Shown piece after piece: positions 43,709-53,349 of a stretch of DNA of 64,000 nucleotides (its first letter is position 1; each line of letters starts with the position of its first letter). The notes beneath the pieces are model-generated. The model saw only the letters and a program-made list of their open reading frames with translations, was not told the DNA's origin and did not search any database. Made by a program: the position numbers and the translations under genes. The DNA comes from Cohaesibacter sp. ES.047 (GTDB taxonomy: Bacteria; Pseudomonadota; Alphaproteobacteria; Rhizobiales; Cohaesibacteraceae), in assembly GCF_900215505.1 (NCBI RefSeq), contig NZ_LT907844.1:3054001-3118000 (forward strand). Direction: 5' to 3'.

Positions 43709-46700
43709 ATGTCGATATCCCGTGCCTCTATTGACAATCCCATCCTGACTTGGATGCTCATTCTTGGCTGTTTGCTTGGCGGCCTTTGGGGCTTCATGAC
43801 CATGGGACGTCTTGAAGATCCCGCCTTTTCTATCAAGACAGCGGTCGTGATCACCCAATATCCCGGTGCATCGGCTAAAGATGTGGCAGAGGAGGTTTCA
43901 GAGCCTCTTGAATCCGCGATCCAGCAGATGTCCGAGATCGATTATATTTCATCGTCCAATGCGCCCGGCCTTAGCCGCATCACGGTCAACATCCGCATGG
44001 AATTCGGCCCAGATCAACTTCCCCAGATCTGGGACAAATTGCGTCACCGGGTTTCCGATGCTGCAGGAGAGCTGCCCGATGGAGCCAGAGAACCCACGGT
44101 GAATGACTCCTTTGGTGACGTTTATGGGATCTTCATGGCTGTGACAGCGCCGGGCTTCGCGGCCTCCGAACTGCACGACCTAGCCCAGTATATGCGACGC
44201 AACCTTCTGGCCGTTGACGGCGTTGCGAGCGTTACCCTCGACGGGCTGCCCGAAGAGGTCATCTATGTCGAACCCCGCCAAGCCATTCTCAACAATATCG
44301 GGCTTTCACCAGCCGCTATCATTCAGGCGCTGAGCATCGCCAATCCAGTGACTGATACCGGCACGATCCATGGAGAAGACAAAACCACGCGTCTTGCCGC
44401 ACCCGTGGCTTCTTCAACGGTGGAAGAGATCGGCAACCTGACCATTGGTGCGTCGGGGAAGCTGATTTCCATTCATGACTTTGCCAACGTTACACGTTCC
44501 GAAACGGAGACGCCCCATCGTCTGATCCGGTTTGATGGAGAGGAAGCCTTCACTATCGGCATCGCAGGGCGGGAAGATCTCAATATCGTTGATATCGGCC
44601 ACCGTGTCGACGACCGGATCAATGAGTTGATGCAGAACATTCCCCATGGTGTCCAGCTGCATCCGATTTATCAGCAGCATCTGGTCGTCGAGGAGGCCTC
44701 CAACAGCTTCCTGATCAATCTTGCGCTGTCGGTTTCGATTGTCATTATCGTGCTGGGGCTGTTCATGGGATGGCGGGCCGCAATCGTGGTCGGATCCACC
44801 CTGTTGCTCACTGTGGTGGGCAGTCTGTTCTTCATGGCGTGGTTCGGCATCGAGATGCAGAGGATCTCTCTTGGTGCCCTCATCATTGCCATGGGCATGC
44901 TGGTTGATAACGCCATCGTGGTGGCCGAAGGCATGCAAAGTGAAATGGAGCAGGGCAATGAATCGCGCGATGCGGCACAGTTGGTAGCCGCGAAAACGCA
45001 GATTCCGCTACTGGGTGCCACGGTGATCGGGATTATGGCCTTTGCCGGCATAGGGTTGAGCAATGACGCAACGGGAGAATTCCTCTTCTCGCTGTTTGCG
45101 GTCATCGCCATTTCGCTTTTGATATCGTGGGTGCTGGCGGTTACGGTGACCCCGCTTTTGGGCCACTATCTCTTTCAACACGGCAAAGATCGTGACAAGG
45201 ACCCCTATGGCGGCCCTGTCTTCCGCGCCTACGCCAAAATGCTGCGTGGCGCTTTGCGCGGTCGCTGGTTCGTTGTGATCGGCCTGATTTTGCTAACCGT
45301 TGCCTGCTATGTCGGTTTCGGACAGGTGAAACAACAATTCTTTCCACCCAGCAATACACCTCTTTTCTTCGTTCACTACAAGTTGCCACAGGGGTCTAGT
45401 ATCGAGCGCACGTCTGCGGATCTGGAAGTGCTGGAATCATGGCTTGCCAAGCAGGACGAGGTGGTTTCCACCGCAACCTTCATCGGCCGGGGCGCTTCGC
45501 GCTTCATGCTGACCTATAAGGCGGAGGAAAGTCTTGCCAGCTACGGCCATTTGATAATCCGGGCCAAAAATCTCGATGCAATTCCTGCATTGCGAGAAAA
45601 CCTCACCGAATTTGCCGAACGGGCATTGCCCGACGGCCTGTTCAGAACGGAGCGGCTGACCTTTGGCCCCGGCGGAGGCACGCCCATCCAGGGAAGATTC
45701 TCCGGGCCCGATCCAACGGTTCTTCGTGCCCTTGCGCATGAAGCAGAGAACCTGATGAGGAAAAGCTCCGACCGGGTCGAGAACATCCGACAAAACTGGT
45801 ATGAACAGGAGCTCACACTTCGTCCGGATTATGCCGAGGATCAGGCCCTGATCGCAGGTATCACGCGTGCGGATGTATCCGACACCCTCAAAATGGCGAC
45901 TGACGGTCTGACTGCGGGTATCTATCGTGAGGAAGATCGCCGCATCCCGATCAAGATCCGTACGACTGATCGCAACGACAAACAGGCCATTCATTTGCTT
46001 GACCAGCCGATCTATTCTTCTGCTGCATCACGCTATGTGCCCATTTCCGGTGTTGTGAAGAGCCTGAAGCCCCAAACGGAGAATACCCACATCCAGCGAC
46101 GAGACAGGGTCTATAACCTGACGGTTCTCTCCGGGGTGGCTGAAGATGCCAATGCTTCTGCGGTCTTTGAAGAGGTTCGTCCGGCTATCGAGGCGATGGA
46201 CCTGCCCTCCGGGTATAATTTCGAATGGGGCGGGGAATATGAAACCCAGACCGAGGCGCAGCAAAGCCTCGGCCTCAAGCTTCCTATCACACTCATTATC
46301 ATGATTGTCATCTCGATCGTTCTGTTCGGCAAACTGCGCCAACCGTTAATCATCTGGTTGCTCGTGCCGATGGCTGTGAATGGTGTCTCGATCGGTTTGC
46401 TGCTGAGCGGGATCCCCTTCTCCTTCACCGCGCTTCTTGGGCTGCTGAGCCTGTCGGGGATGCTGATCAAGAACGGGATCGTTCTGGTCGAGGAGATTGA
46501 TCTGGTCCGCGCCGAGGGGCTGGCGCTTAACGAGGCGATTGTTCGGGCATCCACCACTCGTGTTCGGCCTGTGACGTTGGCCGCTGCGACCACGATTCTG
46601 GGAATGCTCCCCCTGTTGTGGGATGCCTTCTTCGCGTCGATGGCTGTCACGATCATGGGTGGATTGGGGTTTGCCACCGTGCTTACCCTGTTGGCAGCTC

Positions 46701-46738
46701 CCGTCTTCTATCGCCTCTTCTTCAGCAAAGAGGCCTGA
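43709..46738 (+). CDS. RND efflux transporter permease
   Basis: A 1009-residue inner-membrane pump: first helix SIDNPILTWMLILGCLLGGLWGF, periplasmic porter domain (ITQYPGASAKDVAEEVSEPLESAI), central helices with the proton-relay acidic residue in GMLVDNAIVVAEGMQSEM, a second porter half, and C-terminal helices (LSLSGMLIKNGIVLVEEIDLVRAEG). Length and layout fit the HAE1-like/AcrB-type superfamily. Probable role is proton-driven export of hydrophobic or toxic compounds. It is cotranscribed with the adaptor. Confidence 0.94.
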   Translation: MSISRASIDNPILTWMLILGCLLGGLWGFMTMGRLEDPAFSIKTAVVITQYPGASAKDVAEEVSEPLESAIQQMSEIDYISSSNAPGLSRITVNIRMEFGPDQLPQIWDKLRHRVSDAAGELPDGAREPTVNDSFGDVYGIFMAVTAPGFAASELHDLAQYMRRNLLAVDGVASVTLDGLPEEVIYVEPRQAILNNIGLSPAAIIQALSIANPVTDTGTIHGEDKTTRLAAPVASSTVEEIGNLTIGASGKLISIHDFANVTRSETETPHRLIRFDGEEAFTIGIAGREDLNIVDIGHRVDDRINELMQNIPHGVQLHPIYQQHLVVEEASNSFLINLALSVSIVIIVLGLFMGWRAAIVVGSTLLLTVVGSLFFMAWFGIEMQRISLGALIIAMGMLVDNAIVVAEGMQSEMEQGNESRDAAQLVAAKTQIPLLGATVIGIMAFAGIGLSNDATGEFLFSLFAVIAISLLISWVLAVTVTPLLGHYLFQHGKDRDKDPYGGPVFRAYAKMLRGALRGRWFVVIGLILLTVACYVGFGQVKQQFFPPSNTPLFFVHYKLPQGSSIERTSADLEVLESWLAKQDEVVSTATFIGRGASRFMLTYKAEESLASYGHLIIRAKNLDAIPALRENLTEFAERALPDGLFRTERLTFGPGGGTPIQGRFSGPDPTVLRALAHEAENLMRKSSDRVENIRQNWYEQELTLRPDYAEDQALIAGITRADVSDTLKMATDGLTAGIYREEDRRIPIKIRTTDRNDKQAIHLLDQPIYSSAASRYVPISGVVKSLKPQTENTHIQRRDRVYNLTVLSGVAEDANASAVFEEVRPAIEAMDLPSGYNFEWGGEYETQTEAQQSLGLKLPITLIIMIVISIVLFGKLRQPLIIWLLVPMAVNGVSIGLLLSGIPFSFTALLGLLSLSGMLIKNGIVLVEEIDLVRAEGLALNEAIVRASTTRVRPVTLAAATTILGMLPLLWDAFFASMAVTIMGGLGFATVLTLLAAPVFYRLFFSKEA

Positions 46739-46894
46739 GCCGTAGAGGCTATTGGGGATGGGCCTCCTGGTTTTCAATCGGGCTGGAGGGGAGAAATTCC
46801 CTCTGCGCTATAACCTAAAGCGTGTCGCAGTTAATGAGATTCAGGATTCCCATTTTTTGCCAATTGTGATTCCCTTTGAGAAAAGGGGATCATC

Positions 46895-47254
46895 ATGGGC
46901 AAATCACTTCCTATTGCATTGCGCGAACGTGTTGCTTCATTTGTTGATGCCGGTCATTCGCATCGGGCGGCCGCCAGCCATTTCCGCGTGTCACCACGGT
47001 TTGTCAATAACCTGATGCTTCTCAAGAAAGAGACGGGTTCTGTGCAGCCTCGCAAGCAAGGCCGACCAGACAAAGGCAAATTGGGTGTGCATCATGAATG
47101 GATCACAAGGCGCATGTCTGAGAATGGCGATCTGACGCTTGATGAGCTTTGTCTGGAATTGGCTGAACGCGGGGTCCATGTGCATCGCTCTAGCGTTGGG
47201 CGCGTGCTTCACAGGCTCGGCCTGAGCCATAAAAAAAAGTCTGGTAGCCACTGA
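46895..47254 (+). CDS. IS630 transposase, N-terminal reading frame
   Basis: A 119-residue N-terminal part with helix-turn-helix DNA-binding motifs (IALRERVASFVDAGHSHRAAASHFRVSPRFVNNL and LTLDELCLELAERGVHVHRSSVGRVLHRLGLSHKKK). It ends shortly after CAT AAA AAA AAG (A8 at 47231-47238). Dropping one A joins it to the downstream frame encoding the catalytic domain. Whether this is programmed slippage or an inactivating insertion cannot be decided from one copy. Confidence 0.85.
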   Translation: MGKSLPIALRERVASFVDAGHSHRAAASHFRVSPRFVNNLMLLKKETGSVQPRKQGRPDKGKLGVHHEWITRRMSENGDLTLDELCLELAERGVHVHRSSVGRVLHRLGLSHKKKSGSH

Positions 47255-47327
47255 ACAGCTACGGGCCGCGATTGCTCATGATCGGTATGTATGGATCAAT
47301 CAGCGCCGGCCTTTCTTCAACAAAGCA

Positions 47328-47846
47328 TTGTCCCGATTGATCTTTATCGATGAGACATCAACCAACACGAAGCTGACCAAACGGTCTGGATGGTCACCAA
47401 AAGGACAGCGCTATCGCGCTCACGCTTCTTTTGGTCATTGGAAATCCCAGACCTTCATCGCTGGTTTGAGATCCCGTGGGATGGTTGCGCCCTGGATCGT
47501 CAATGCTCCGATGAACCGACGTATCTTTGAAACTTGGATTGAAACTCAACTACTGCCGACCCTGTCAGCTGGCGACATCGTCATCCTCGATAATGTCGCC
47601 TTCCACAAAAGTGAGAAAGCTCAAAAGCTCGTCAGATCAAAGGGAGCATGGCTGCTGTTTCTTCCGCCATATTCACCGGACCTCAATCCCATCGAAATGG
47701 CATATTCCAAACTCAAGACACTGCTGCGCAAGCGAGCAGCCAGAAGCTTCGATACAATCTCAGACGCGATCGGTGACATTTGTGACCTCTATTCTGCCAA
47801 GGAGTGTCTGAACTACTTCAAAGCTGCCGGGTATGAGGTTAATTAA
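47328..47846 (+). CDS. IS630 transposase, catalytic DDE reading frame
   Basis: The frame is open from just after the A8 run and reads SLVATEQLRAAIAHDRYVW...NKALSRLIFIDETSTNT, with the first Asp in FIDET, the second in DIVILDNVAFHK, and Glu in PDLNPIEMAYSKLKTLL. This is the complete DDE domain of an IS630 transposase. The ATG at 47328 is only the first internal Met; translation most likely begins at 46895 and reaches this frame by a +1 shift (equivalent to one A fewer) at 47231-47238. Confidence 0.85.
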   Translation: MSRLIFIDETSTNTKLTKRSGWSPKGQRYRAHASFGHWKSQTFIAGLRSRGMVAPWIVNAPMNRRIFETWIETQLLPTLSAGDIVILDNVAFHKSEKAQKLVRSKGAWLLFLPPYSPDLNPIEMAYSKLKTLLRKRAARSFDTISDAIGDICDLYSAKECLNYFKAAGYEVN

Positions 47847-47990
47847 TTGCGATATGCTTTAGTTCGTTTGCTTTGCTTTCACCGCGATGAGATAAACCGG
47901 TTGATCTTTCAAGGAATTGGTGTGAAGAGGAGACAAGCGACGCGCTCCCTCACGGGGGCAGCACACCTCTGAAAGACATGGAACACCGCG

Positions 47991-48938
47991 ATGATCATTA
48001 CTCAGCTTGTCACCCATTCCGGCGGTTTTCACGCGGATGAAGTCCTGTCCTCGGTGGTTCTGACGCATCTGTTTCCGGATGCGCACCTGATCCGCAGTCG
48101 CAACAGAGAGCATATCGCGCCGGCACCCGAAAAGATCGTTTTTGATGTCGGAGGTGCCTATGATCAGGCCCGGCAGATCTTTGACCATCATCAGAAACCC
48201 GGTCCTCTTCGGCAGGATGGGCAACCCTTCAGTTCCTTCGGTCTTATCTGGAAGCATTTCGGACGGGATTATCTGGCGGCAATCGAGGTGCCGGATGTGG
48301 ACCTTGAGGCGATCCATGCTGCCCTCGACGCAGATTTTGTGTTGCCGATCGATCTTCTGGACAACGGAACCATCGAGCCGTCCGTGGCTGGCCCCTTGTC
48401 GAGCCTGACGCTGCCCTCGCTGCTGGCAAACCTCAAACCCGTCTTTGACGATCCATCGCCAACGGCGGATGATGATGCCTTCATGGCCGCGCTACCCATC
48501 GCTCGCAGCTTTCTGGAAGGGTTCATCCGCAACCTTGTCGCCAAGGAGCGGGCGAGGGGGATCGTGCGCGCTGCAATCGCCAAAGCGGGAGAGGGGCCTA
48601 TTCTCGAACTGCCAAGGGGCATGCCCTATCTCTCGGCCTTAAAGCGATCTGGCGCTGACCATATTCTGTTTGAAATTCATCCGCGCGGAGAAGACTGGAC
48701 TTTGAATGGTATAAAGCTGTCCAGAGATACATTCGACCAGCGCGCTGATCTGCCTGCCGCATGGGCGGGGCTGTCCGACGAAGCGCTCGAAGCGGCCTCT
48801 GGTGTCAGCGGAGCGAAATTTTGCCACAGCGCGCGGTTTATCGCGGTGGCCGGTTCTCGCGAAGCGATACTGCAAATGGCCGATATCGCGATCAAAGAGG
48901 TGCGGCGCGAGCGAGAGGAACGCACGCAAAAGGCTTGA
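47991..48938 (+). CDS. MYG1-family (UPF0160) protein
   Basis: A 315-residue protein of the MYG1 family, related to DHH phosphoesterases. Motifs: THSGGFHADEVLSSVVLTHLFPDAHLIRSR, IVFDVGGAYDQARQIFDHHQKPG (the DHH triad) and FSSFGLIWKHFG, with a C-terminal half carrying LELPRGMPYLSAL and AKFCHSARFIAVAGSREAIL. Eukaryotic MYG1 is a 3'-5' RNA exonuclease; the bacterial role is unproven but metal-dependent phosphodiester hydrolysis is likely. It appears monocistronic. Confidence 0.9.
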   Translation: MIITQLVTHSGGFHADEVLSSVVLTHLFPDAHLIRSRNREHIAPAPEKIVFDVGGAYDQARQIFDHHQKPGPLRQDGQPFSSFGLIWKHFGRDYLAAIEVPDVDLEAIHAALDADFVLPIDLLDNGTIEPSVAGPLSSLTLPSLLANLKPVFDDPSPTADDDAFMAALPIARSFLEGFIRNLVAKERARGIVRAAIAKAGEGPILELPRGMPYLSALKRSGADHILFEIHPRGEDWTLNGIKLSRDTFDQRADLPAAWAGLSDEALEAASGVSGAKFCHSARFIAVAGSREAILQMADIAIKEVRREREERTQKA

Positions 48939-49043
48939 GCCTCAAGTCCCCTGTTATCAACGACGCATGATGCCTATCTGGGCCAGGTGCGGCAGGAGAG
49001 AGGCAATGCGTTGGCGCGATCCTCCCATAAAACAGGACAAGCC

Positions 49044-49352
49044 TCACACGTCCAAATCCAGCACGAGAATCCCTTCCGCGCCGCCAACAGCATTTTCAAC
49101 CAATTGAGCGCTGAGAGCCTTGTGATCCGGATGATCGGCATAGATCTTGAGATCATCCCAACTGTCAAAGTCGATCACAAACCCATGCATATAGCCCCGT
49201 TCGATTTGCTCGGGGCTTTCTGACCGGCCACCGGTAAAGCCGTGTGCACCGGAAAGCCGACCCGTCAGCGTTGAAAGCGCAGCGTAAAGGCTTTTGATCT
49301 GGTTCTCTGGCACATCCGGTTTGAACTTTGTCAGAACGATATGACGGATCAT
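49044..49352 (-). CDS. Dabb (stress-responsive A/B barrel) protein
   Basis: A 102-residue dimeric alpha-beta barrel fold: MIRHIVLTKFKPDVPENQIKSLYAALSTL at the start, then ARG-free loop and YMHGFVIDFDSWDDLKIYADHPDHKALS. The start at 49352 follows GGGAGGAA. Function unknown; related proteins are stress-induced or monooxygenase/cyclase-like. Confidence 0.85.
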   Translation of the reverse strand: MIRHIVLTKFKPDVPENQIKSLYAALSTLTGRLSGAHGFTGGRSESPEQIERGYMHGFVIDFDSWDDLKIYADHPDHKALSAQLVENAVGGAEGILVLDLDV

Positions 49353-49703
49353 CTTCCATTCCTCCCATACTGTCATGTGATCACGTTGACATGAATGACG
49401 CGCGCGAGAAAGCCCGAGCTGTCTGTTCTCTCCGCTTAATCCGCACCTGACGCGAAAGCAAACGAACCCCTAAAAAAACTACCCGGAAACAGGTGTATTC
49501 ATGGGTCTTGAGCGCAATAGTCGTCCTGCCTGCGTCATTCGGGCGCAGGGAGGAATAGGTACAACTGACAGATTGGCTCATTTAACTAACTTGACCCTCG
49601 AAATCCACCGTGCAAACAAAAATCCAATAAACGCAACTGAGTGTTGGGCCGGTCGCGATGGCGGGCAAAAAACGAAAAAAATACACGCACAGAGAGGATA
49701 ACA
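49353..49703. other. divergent intergenic region (Dabb / AGCS transporter)
   Basis: 351 bp, no supported gene. AGAGAGGA at 49691-49698 is the ribosome-binding site of the transporter. No riboswitch-like structure was recognised. Confidence 0.4.
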
Positions 49704-51053
49704 ATGGAAACGTTGAACTCAATTGTAACCAGCATCAACGGCATCGTCTGGGGGCCGATGATGCTGGTGCTCATTCTTGGTGTCGGTTTTTTCTTGCAGC
49801 TTGGACTGAAGTTCATGCCGATCATGAAACTAGGCACAGGCTTTCGTCTCCTGTTCAAGGGGCGCGAAGAGCAGGGTGAAGGGCAGATCAGCCCGTTCAA
49901 TGCTTTGATGACCTCCCTGTCCGCCACAATCGGCACCGGTAACATCGCAGGTGTTGCGACGGCTGTTTTTCTGGGTGGCCCGGGGGCGCTGTTCTGGATG
50001 TGGATGACCGCGCTGATCGGCATGGCCACCAAATATGCCGAGGCAGTCTGCGCGGTTGAGTATCGCGAACAGGACACACTGGGCAATTATGTCGGTGGCC
50101 CGATGTATTATATCAAGAATGGCCTGGGCAATAACTGGCGCTGGCTTGGTTTCGCCTTTGCCTTGTTCGGTGCCTTTGCTGCCTTTGGTATCGGCAATGG
50201 GGTGCAAGCCAACGGTGTGGCTCAGGTGCTCGAAGTCAGCTTCGGGCTGAACACGTCCATAACCGGCGTTGTGTTGATGGTACTGACCGCCATGGTCATT
50301 CTTGGTGGCATCACCCGAATCGGTGCTGTTGCCGGCAAGCTGGTGCCGTTCATGGCCGTTTCCTACATTGTTGCCGGCCTGCTGGTGCTGTTGCTCAATA
50401 TCGGCAACATCGGTGCGGCACTTGGTTTGGTCTTTTCTCATGCCTTCACGCCCTCCGCCGCAGAAGGCGGCTTTGCTGGTGCGGCCGTCTGGGCTGCGAT
50501 TCGGTTTGGTGTGGCGCGTGGGGTCTTCTCCAACGAAGCCGGTCTGGGGTCTGCCCCGATCGCTCACGCTGCAGCCGCGACCAAAGGCCCGGTCAATCAG
50601 GGTCTGGTTGCCATGCTCGGCACTTTCATTGACACGATCATCGTTTGCTCGATCACCGGCCTTGCCATTATCACATCGGGAGCCTGGACGAGTGGTGAGT
50701 CGGGAGCGGCCCTGACGTCTCTGGCCTTTGAAAACTCCTTGCCGGGTGTCGGCGGATATCTGATTGCCATCGCCTTGTCTATCTTCGCCTTCACCACCAT
50801 TCTGGGCTGGTCCTTCTATGGTGAAAAATGCGTGGGGTATTTGTTTGGAACCAGGGTTTTGATCGCCTATCGCATTGCATGGATCGTCATGATCTATTTT
50901 GGCGCCACCGCCGATCTTGGCTTTATCTGGCTTTTGGCCGACACGCTCAACGCCATGATGGCCATCCCCAACCTGATTGCGTTGGCTTTGCTGAGCCCGA
51001 TTGTCTTCAAACTGACCAGAGATTATTTCGCATCCAACGGCTCAAAAGGCTAA
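49704..51053 (+). CDS. sodium:alanine/glycine symporter (AGCS family)
   Basis: A 449-residue protein with about 10-11 membrane helices. Family motifs: SPFNALMTSLSATIGTGNIAGVATAVFLGGPGALFWMW, MATKYAEAVCAVEYRE, GGPMYYIKNGLG, and FGVARGVFSNEAGLGSAPIAHAAA. It imports alanine or glycine with Na+ (or H+). The start at 49704 follows AGAGAGGA. It ends with a terminator and seems to be a single-gene unit. Confidence 0.94.
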   Translation: METLNSIVTSINGIVWGPMMLVLILGVGFFLQLGLKFMPIMKLGTGFRLLFKGREEQGEGQISPFNALMTSLSATIGTGNIAGVATAVFLGGPGALFWMWMTALIGMATKYAEAVCAVEYREQDTLGNYVGGPMYYIKNGLGNNWRWLGFAFALFGAFAAFGIGNGVQANGVAQVLEVSFGLNTSITGVVLMVLTAMVILGGITRIGAVAGKLVPFMAVSYIVAGLLVLLLNIGNIGAALGLVFSHAFTPSAAEGGFAGAAVWAAIRFGVARGVFSNEAGLGSAPIAHAAAATKGPVNQGLVAMLGTFIDTIIVCSITGLAIITSGAWTSGESGAALTSLAFENSLPGVGGYLIAIALSIFAFTTILGWSFYGEKCVGYLFGTRVLIAYRIAWIVMIYFGATADLGFIWLLADTLNAMMAIPNLIALALLSPIVFKLTRDYFASNGSKG

Positions 51054-51083
51054 CCATCAGCTGAGTTTTCCTGGGAAACAACT

Positions 51084-51112
51084 AAAAGGGGCGCTGCGCG
51101 CGCTCCTTTTTT
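51084..51112 (+). terminator. terminator of the AGCS transporter gene
   Basis: AAAAGGGGCGC (51084-51094) pairs with GCGCTCCTTTT (51100-51110) with one G-T wobble; the T-tract continues to 51112. Confidence 0.85.
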
Positions 51113-51418
51113 ATGAATAGGTGCAATAATTGCGGCATTTTCTCAAATCTTCGCAAAATTAACCTTCCTTCTCTTGAGTCTAGGAATGCGCACATCTTGC
51201 ACTTATTCTTGATGTCTCGTGAAGTTGAAAAGAATTTCGGTGAATAAAACTAAAAATATCTGTCGATATGTCCCGAAATTACGACACATAATCCCTTGTA
51301 TTTGACGGAACGCAACTCTACCCCATTGCTCGACGAATAGCTTGCCGTCAACTCGGCAATCGACGGGCTCGCTCTTGCGCGCTAAGGCCGAATGCCCAAT
51401 TGAGCCTCGGAGGGGACA
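51113..51418. other. intergenic region ahead of the phosphate transporter
   Basis: 306 bp, AT-rich in its first half. No gene seen, and no confident Pho box could be read. Confidence 0.4.
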
Positions 51419-52990
51419 ATGAAAGTCAGAGACTATCTCAAAATCGAGGATGCCGCTGATTTGAGCAGAACAGAAGTTGGAAGACTTGGGACTGCCGTCC
51501 TGTTTATCGTGGGCGTGATGATCTACACCGGCACCCAGTTTGCCGATGTTGATCGGGCATTTCTGTTGGTTGCTGCTGCTGTTATTGGCGCCTATATGGC
51601 TCTGAACATCGGAGCCAACGATGTGGCCAACAATGTCGGACCTGCAGTCGGTTCCTTCGCGATCACATTGACATCAGCGATTCTGATTGCGGTCATCTTT
51701 GAGGCGAGCGGGGCCATCATCGCCGGGGGCGATGTAGTGGAAACCGTGAAAAAGGGCATTATCGATCCTGCCAGAGTGGGCAATACGGACGTTTTCGTGT
51801 GGGTCATGATGGGTGCGCTAATGGGGGCCGCGATCTGGCTCAATGCCGCGACTTGGCTGGGGGCTCCTGTCTCGACAACCCATTCCATTGTTGGCGGGGT
51901 CATGGGGGCAGGGATCGCATCTGCCGGCTGGGACATCGTGAACTGGACCTCGATGGCTCAGATCGCTGCCAGTTGGGTGATCTCTCCTCTGATGGGGGGC
52001 GTGATTGCGGCCACAATTCTCTATGCACTCAAAAAGCTGATCTTCTTTCAATCGGACCCTGTGAGCGCGGCGCGAAAGGTCGTTCCCTTCATGAATGCCA
52101 TCATGGCTTGGGTGTTTACCACCTATCTTGCGCTCAAGGGGATCAAGCATCTGGTCAAGCTTGATACTATGACAGCCTTGTTTGTGGGTGCGGCGGTCGC
52201 TGTCCTTTGTTACGTTTCTGTCCGCCCCTTCATCGTCCGTGCGACTCAGAATCTCTCGCCGGATCGGTCCAGCGTCAACCGGCTCTTCACCGTGCCCTTG
52301 ATCTTTGCGGCAGCTTTGCTGAGCTTTGCCCATGGGGCGAATGATGTGGCCAACGCGGTTGGCCCGCTCGCCGGTGTTGTCGATGTGCTGACCCAAGGGG
52401 GCGGCGGCGGCAAGGTGGCGATTCCCATGTGGGTGATGGTCATCGGCGCGATCGGAATTTCGTTTGGTTTGGCGCTGTTCGGCCCCAAACTCATCCGCAC
52501 CGTTGGCTCGGAAATCACCGAGCTCGACCGCTCGCGCGCCTTTTGTATTGCGCTCGCAGCAGCGGTCACCGTGATTATTGCCAGCCAGTTGGGCCTGCCG
52601 ATCAGTTCAACCCACGTGGCTCTAGGGGCGGTGTTTGGCGTTGGGTTTTTGCGGGAATTTCTGGAACAGCGCTTGGGCAGAGTGGTCGAAAATGTGCTGG
52701 CAAAACACGAAGGAGATCCCAACCTCGATCAGGTGGAAGCCGTTTTGATGGACTTCCGCAATGCGCCACCCGAGGAAAAGCACCGCATGCTGGACGCTTT
52801 GAAGGCAATGGGGCCGGAAGCCGTTATTTCGGCAGCGCAACGCAAAAAGCTGCGCAAGGCACTCAAGCGTCAGCTGGTTAAACGGTCATCGCTTTTGAAA
52901 ATCGCATCTGCCTGGGTGATTACCGTGCCAGTATCCGGTGCACTGGCGGCGCTCTTCTTCTTCGCTCTGCGGGGCATGATGCTGCCTTAA
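51419..52990 (+). CDS. pit: PiT-family inorganic phosphate transporter
   Basis: A 523-residue permease with the duplicated PiT signature: MALNIGANDVANNVGPAVGSFAIT in the N-terminal half and SFAHGANDVANAVGPLAGVVD in the C-terminal half. GAPVSTTHSIVGGVMGAG and GLPISSTHVALGAVFGVGFLRE are the paired STTH/SSTH motifs. A ~100-residue hydrophilic loop (VENVLAKHEGDPNLDQ...LRKALKRQLVKRSS) precedes the last membrane helix, longer than in E. coli PitA. It takes up phosphate with H+ or Na+. GGAGGGGACA precedes the ATG. Confidence 0.94.
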   Translation: MKVRDYLKIEDAADLSRTEVGRLGTAVLFIVGVMIYTGTQFADVDRAFLLVAAAVIGAYMALNIGANDVANNVGPAVGSFAITLTSAILIAVIFEASGAIIAGGDVVETVKKGIIDPARVGNTDVFVWVMMGALMGAAIWLNAATWLGAPVSTTHSIVGGVMGAGIASAGWDIVNWTSMAQIAASWVISPLMGGVIAATILYALKKLIFFQSDPVSAARKVVPFMNAIMAWVFTTYLALKGIKHLVKLDTMTALFVGAAVAVLCYVSVRPFIVRATQNLSPDRSSVNRLFTVPLIFAAALLSFAHGANDVANAVGPLAGVVDVLTQGGGGGKVAIPMWVMVIGAIGISFGLALFGPKLIRTVGSEITELDRSRAFCIALAAAVTVIIASQLGLPISSTHVALGAVFGVGFLREFLEQRLGRVVENVLAKHEGDPNLDQVEAVLMDFRNAPPEEKHRMLDALKAMGPEAVISAAQRKKLRKALKRQLVKRSSLLKIASAWVITVPVSGALAALFFFALRGMMLP

Positions 52991-53063
52991 GACCCATCGT
53001 AAAACCGATGGGGTCTCGCCGAGAAGTGAGCGTCTATAATCAAATCAATGAGAAAGTTGTGTG

Positions 53064-53273
53064 CTACTTGGGCTTTGCCCGTTTGCGGGTGGCTTTGGCC
53101 GGAGGGGGATTCTTGCTGTCTTCTTCTTCTTTGGCCAGACGCATGGCCTTCAAGCGAGCGGTATTTGCTCTAACTTTGGAGACGCGTTCTTCCTGTTCAT
53201 TCAATGCAGCCTTCTGGGACTTTTGAACTGCCGCCAGACGTTCTTCCGCTTTTTTCTTAGCAATGCTAATCAC
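53064..53273 (-). CDS. small basic coiled-coil protein downstream of cspA
   Basis: A 69-residue Lys/Ala/Glu-rich protein: an N-terminal helix (AKKKAEERLAAVQKSQKAALNEQEERVSKVRANTARLKAMRLAKEEE) and a basic tail (KNPPPAKATRKRAKPK). A GTG start at 53273 with AGAGG upstream is inferred. It is not recognised as a named family, though similar short basic proteins are common in Hyphomicrobiales. It lies 76 bp after cspA on the same strand with a hairpin between, so it may be expressed from the cspA transcript. Confidence 0.65.
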   Translation of the reverse strand: MISIAKKKAEERLAAVQKSQKAALNEQEERVSKVRANTARLKAMRLAKEEEDSKNPPPAKATRKRAKPK

Positions 53274-53307
53274 ATATACACCTCTGTGGGGGGCACTCGG
53301 TGGAGAT

Positions 53308-53340
53308 AGCCAAGGCCAGTCGAGTTGACCGGCCTTGGCT
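53308..53340 (-). other. stem-loop between cspA and the small basic gene
   Basis: AGCCAAGGCCAGT (53308-53320) pairs with ACCGGCCTTGGCT (53328-53340), 13 positions with a single mismatch, loop CGAGTTG. On the minus strand no T-tract follows, so a leaky terminator or a processing/stability element is more likely than a full terminator. Confidence 0.6.
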
Positions 53341-53349
53341 GGTATTGAA

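Larger units (their letters stand above)
46816..47861 (+). mobile_element. IS630-family insertion sequence
   Basis: The element spans 46818-47859 (1042 bp) between TA dinucleotides (46816-46817 and 47860-47861), the TA duplication typical of IS630/Tc1 elements. Terminal inverted repeats are AAGCGTGTCGCAGTTAAT on the left and, read inward from the right, AAGCATATCGCAATTAAT (15 of 18 match). It contains a transposase gene split into two frames at an A8 run. It inserted between the RND operon and the MYG1 gene without breaking either. Confidence 0.88.

Noticed and set aside
51113-51418. Pho box ahead of the PiT transporter
   Set aside because: No pair of CTGTCAT-like direct repeats with the proper 11-bp spacing could be read.
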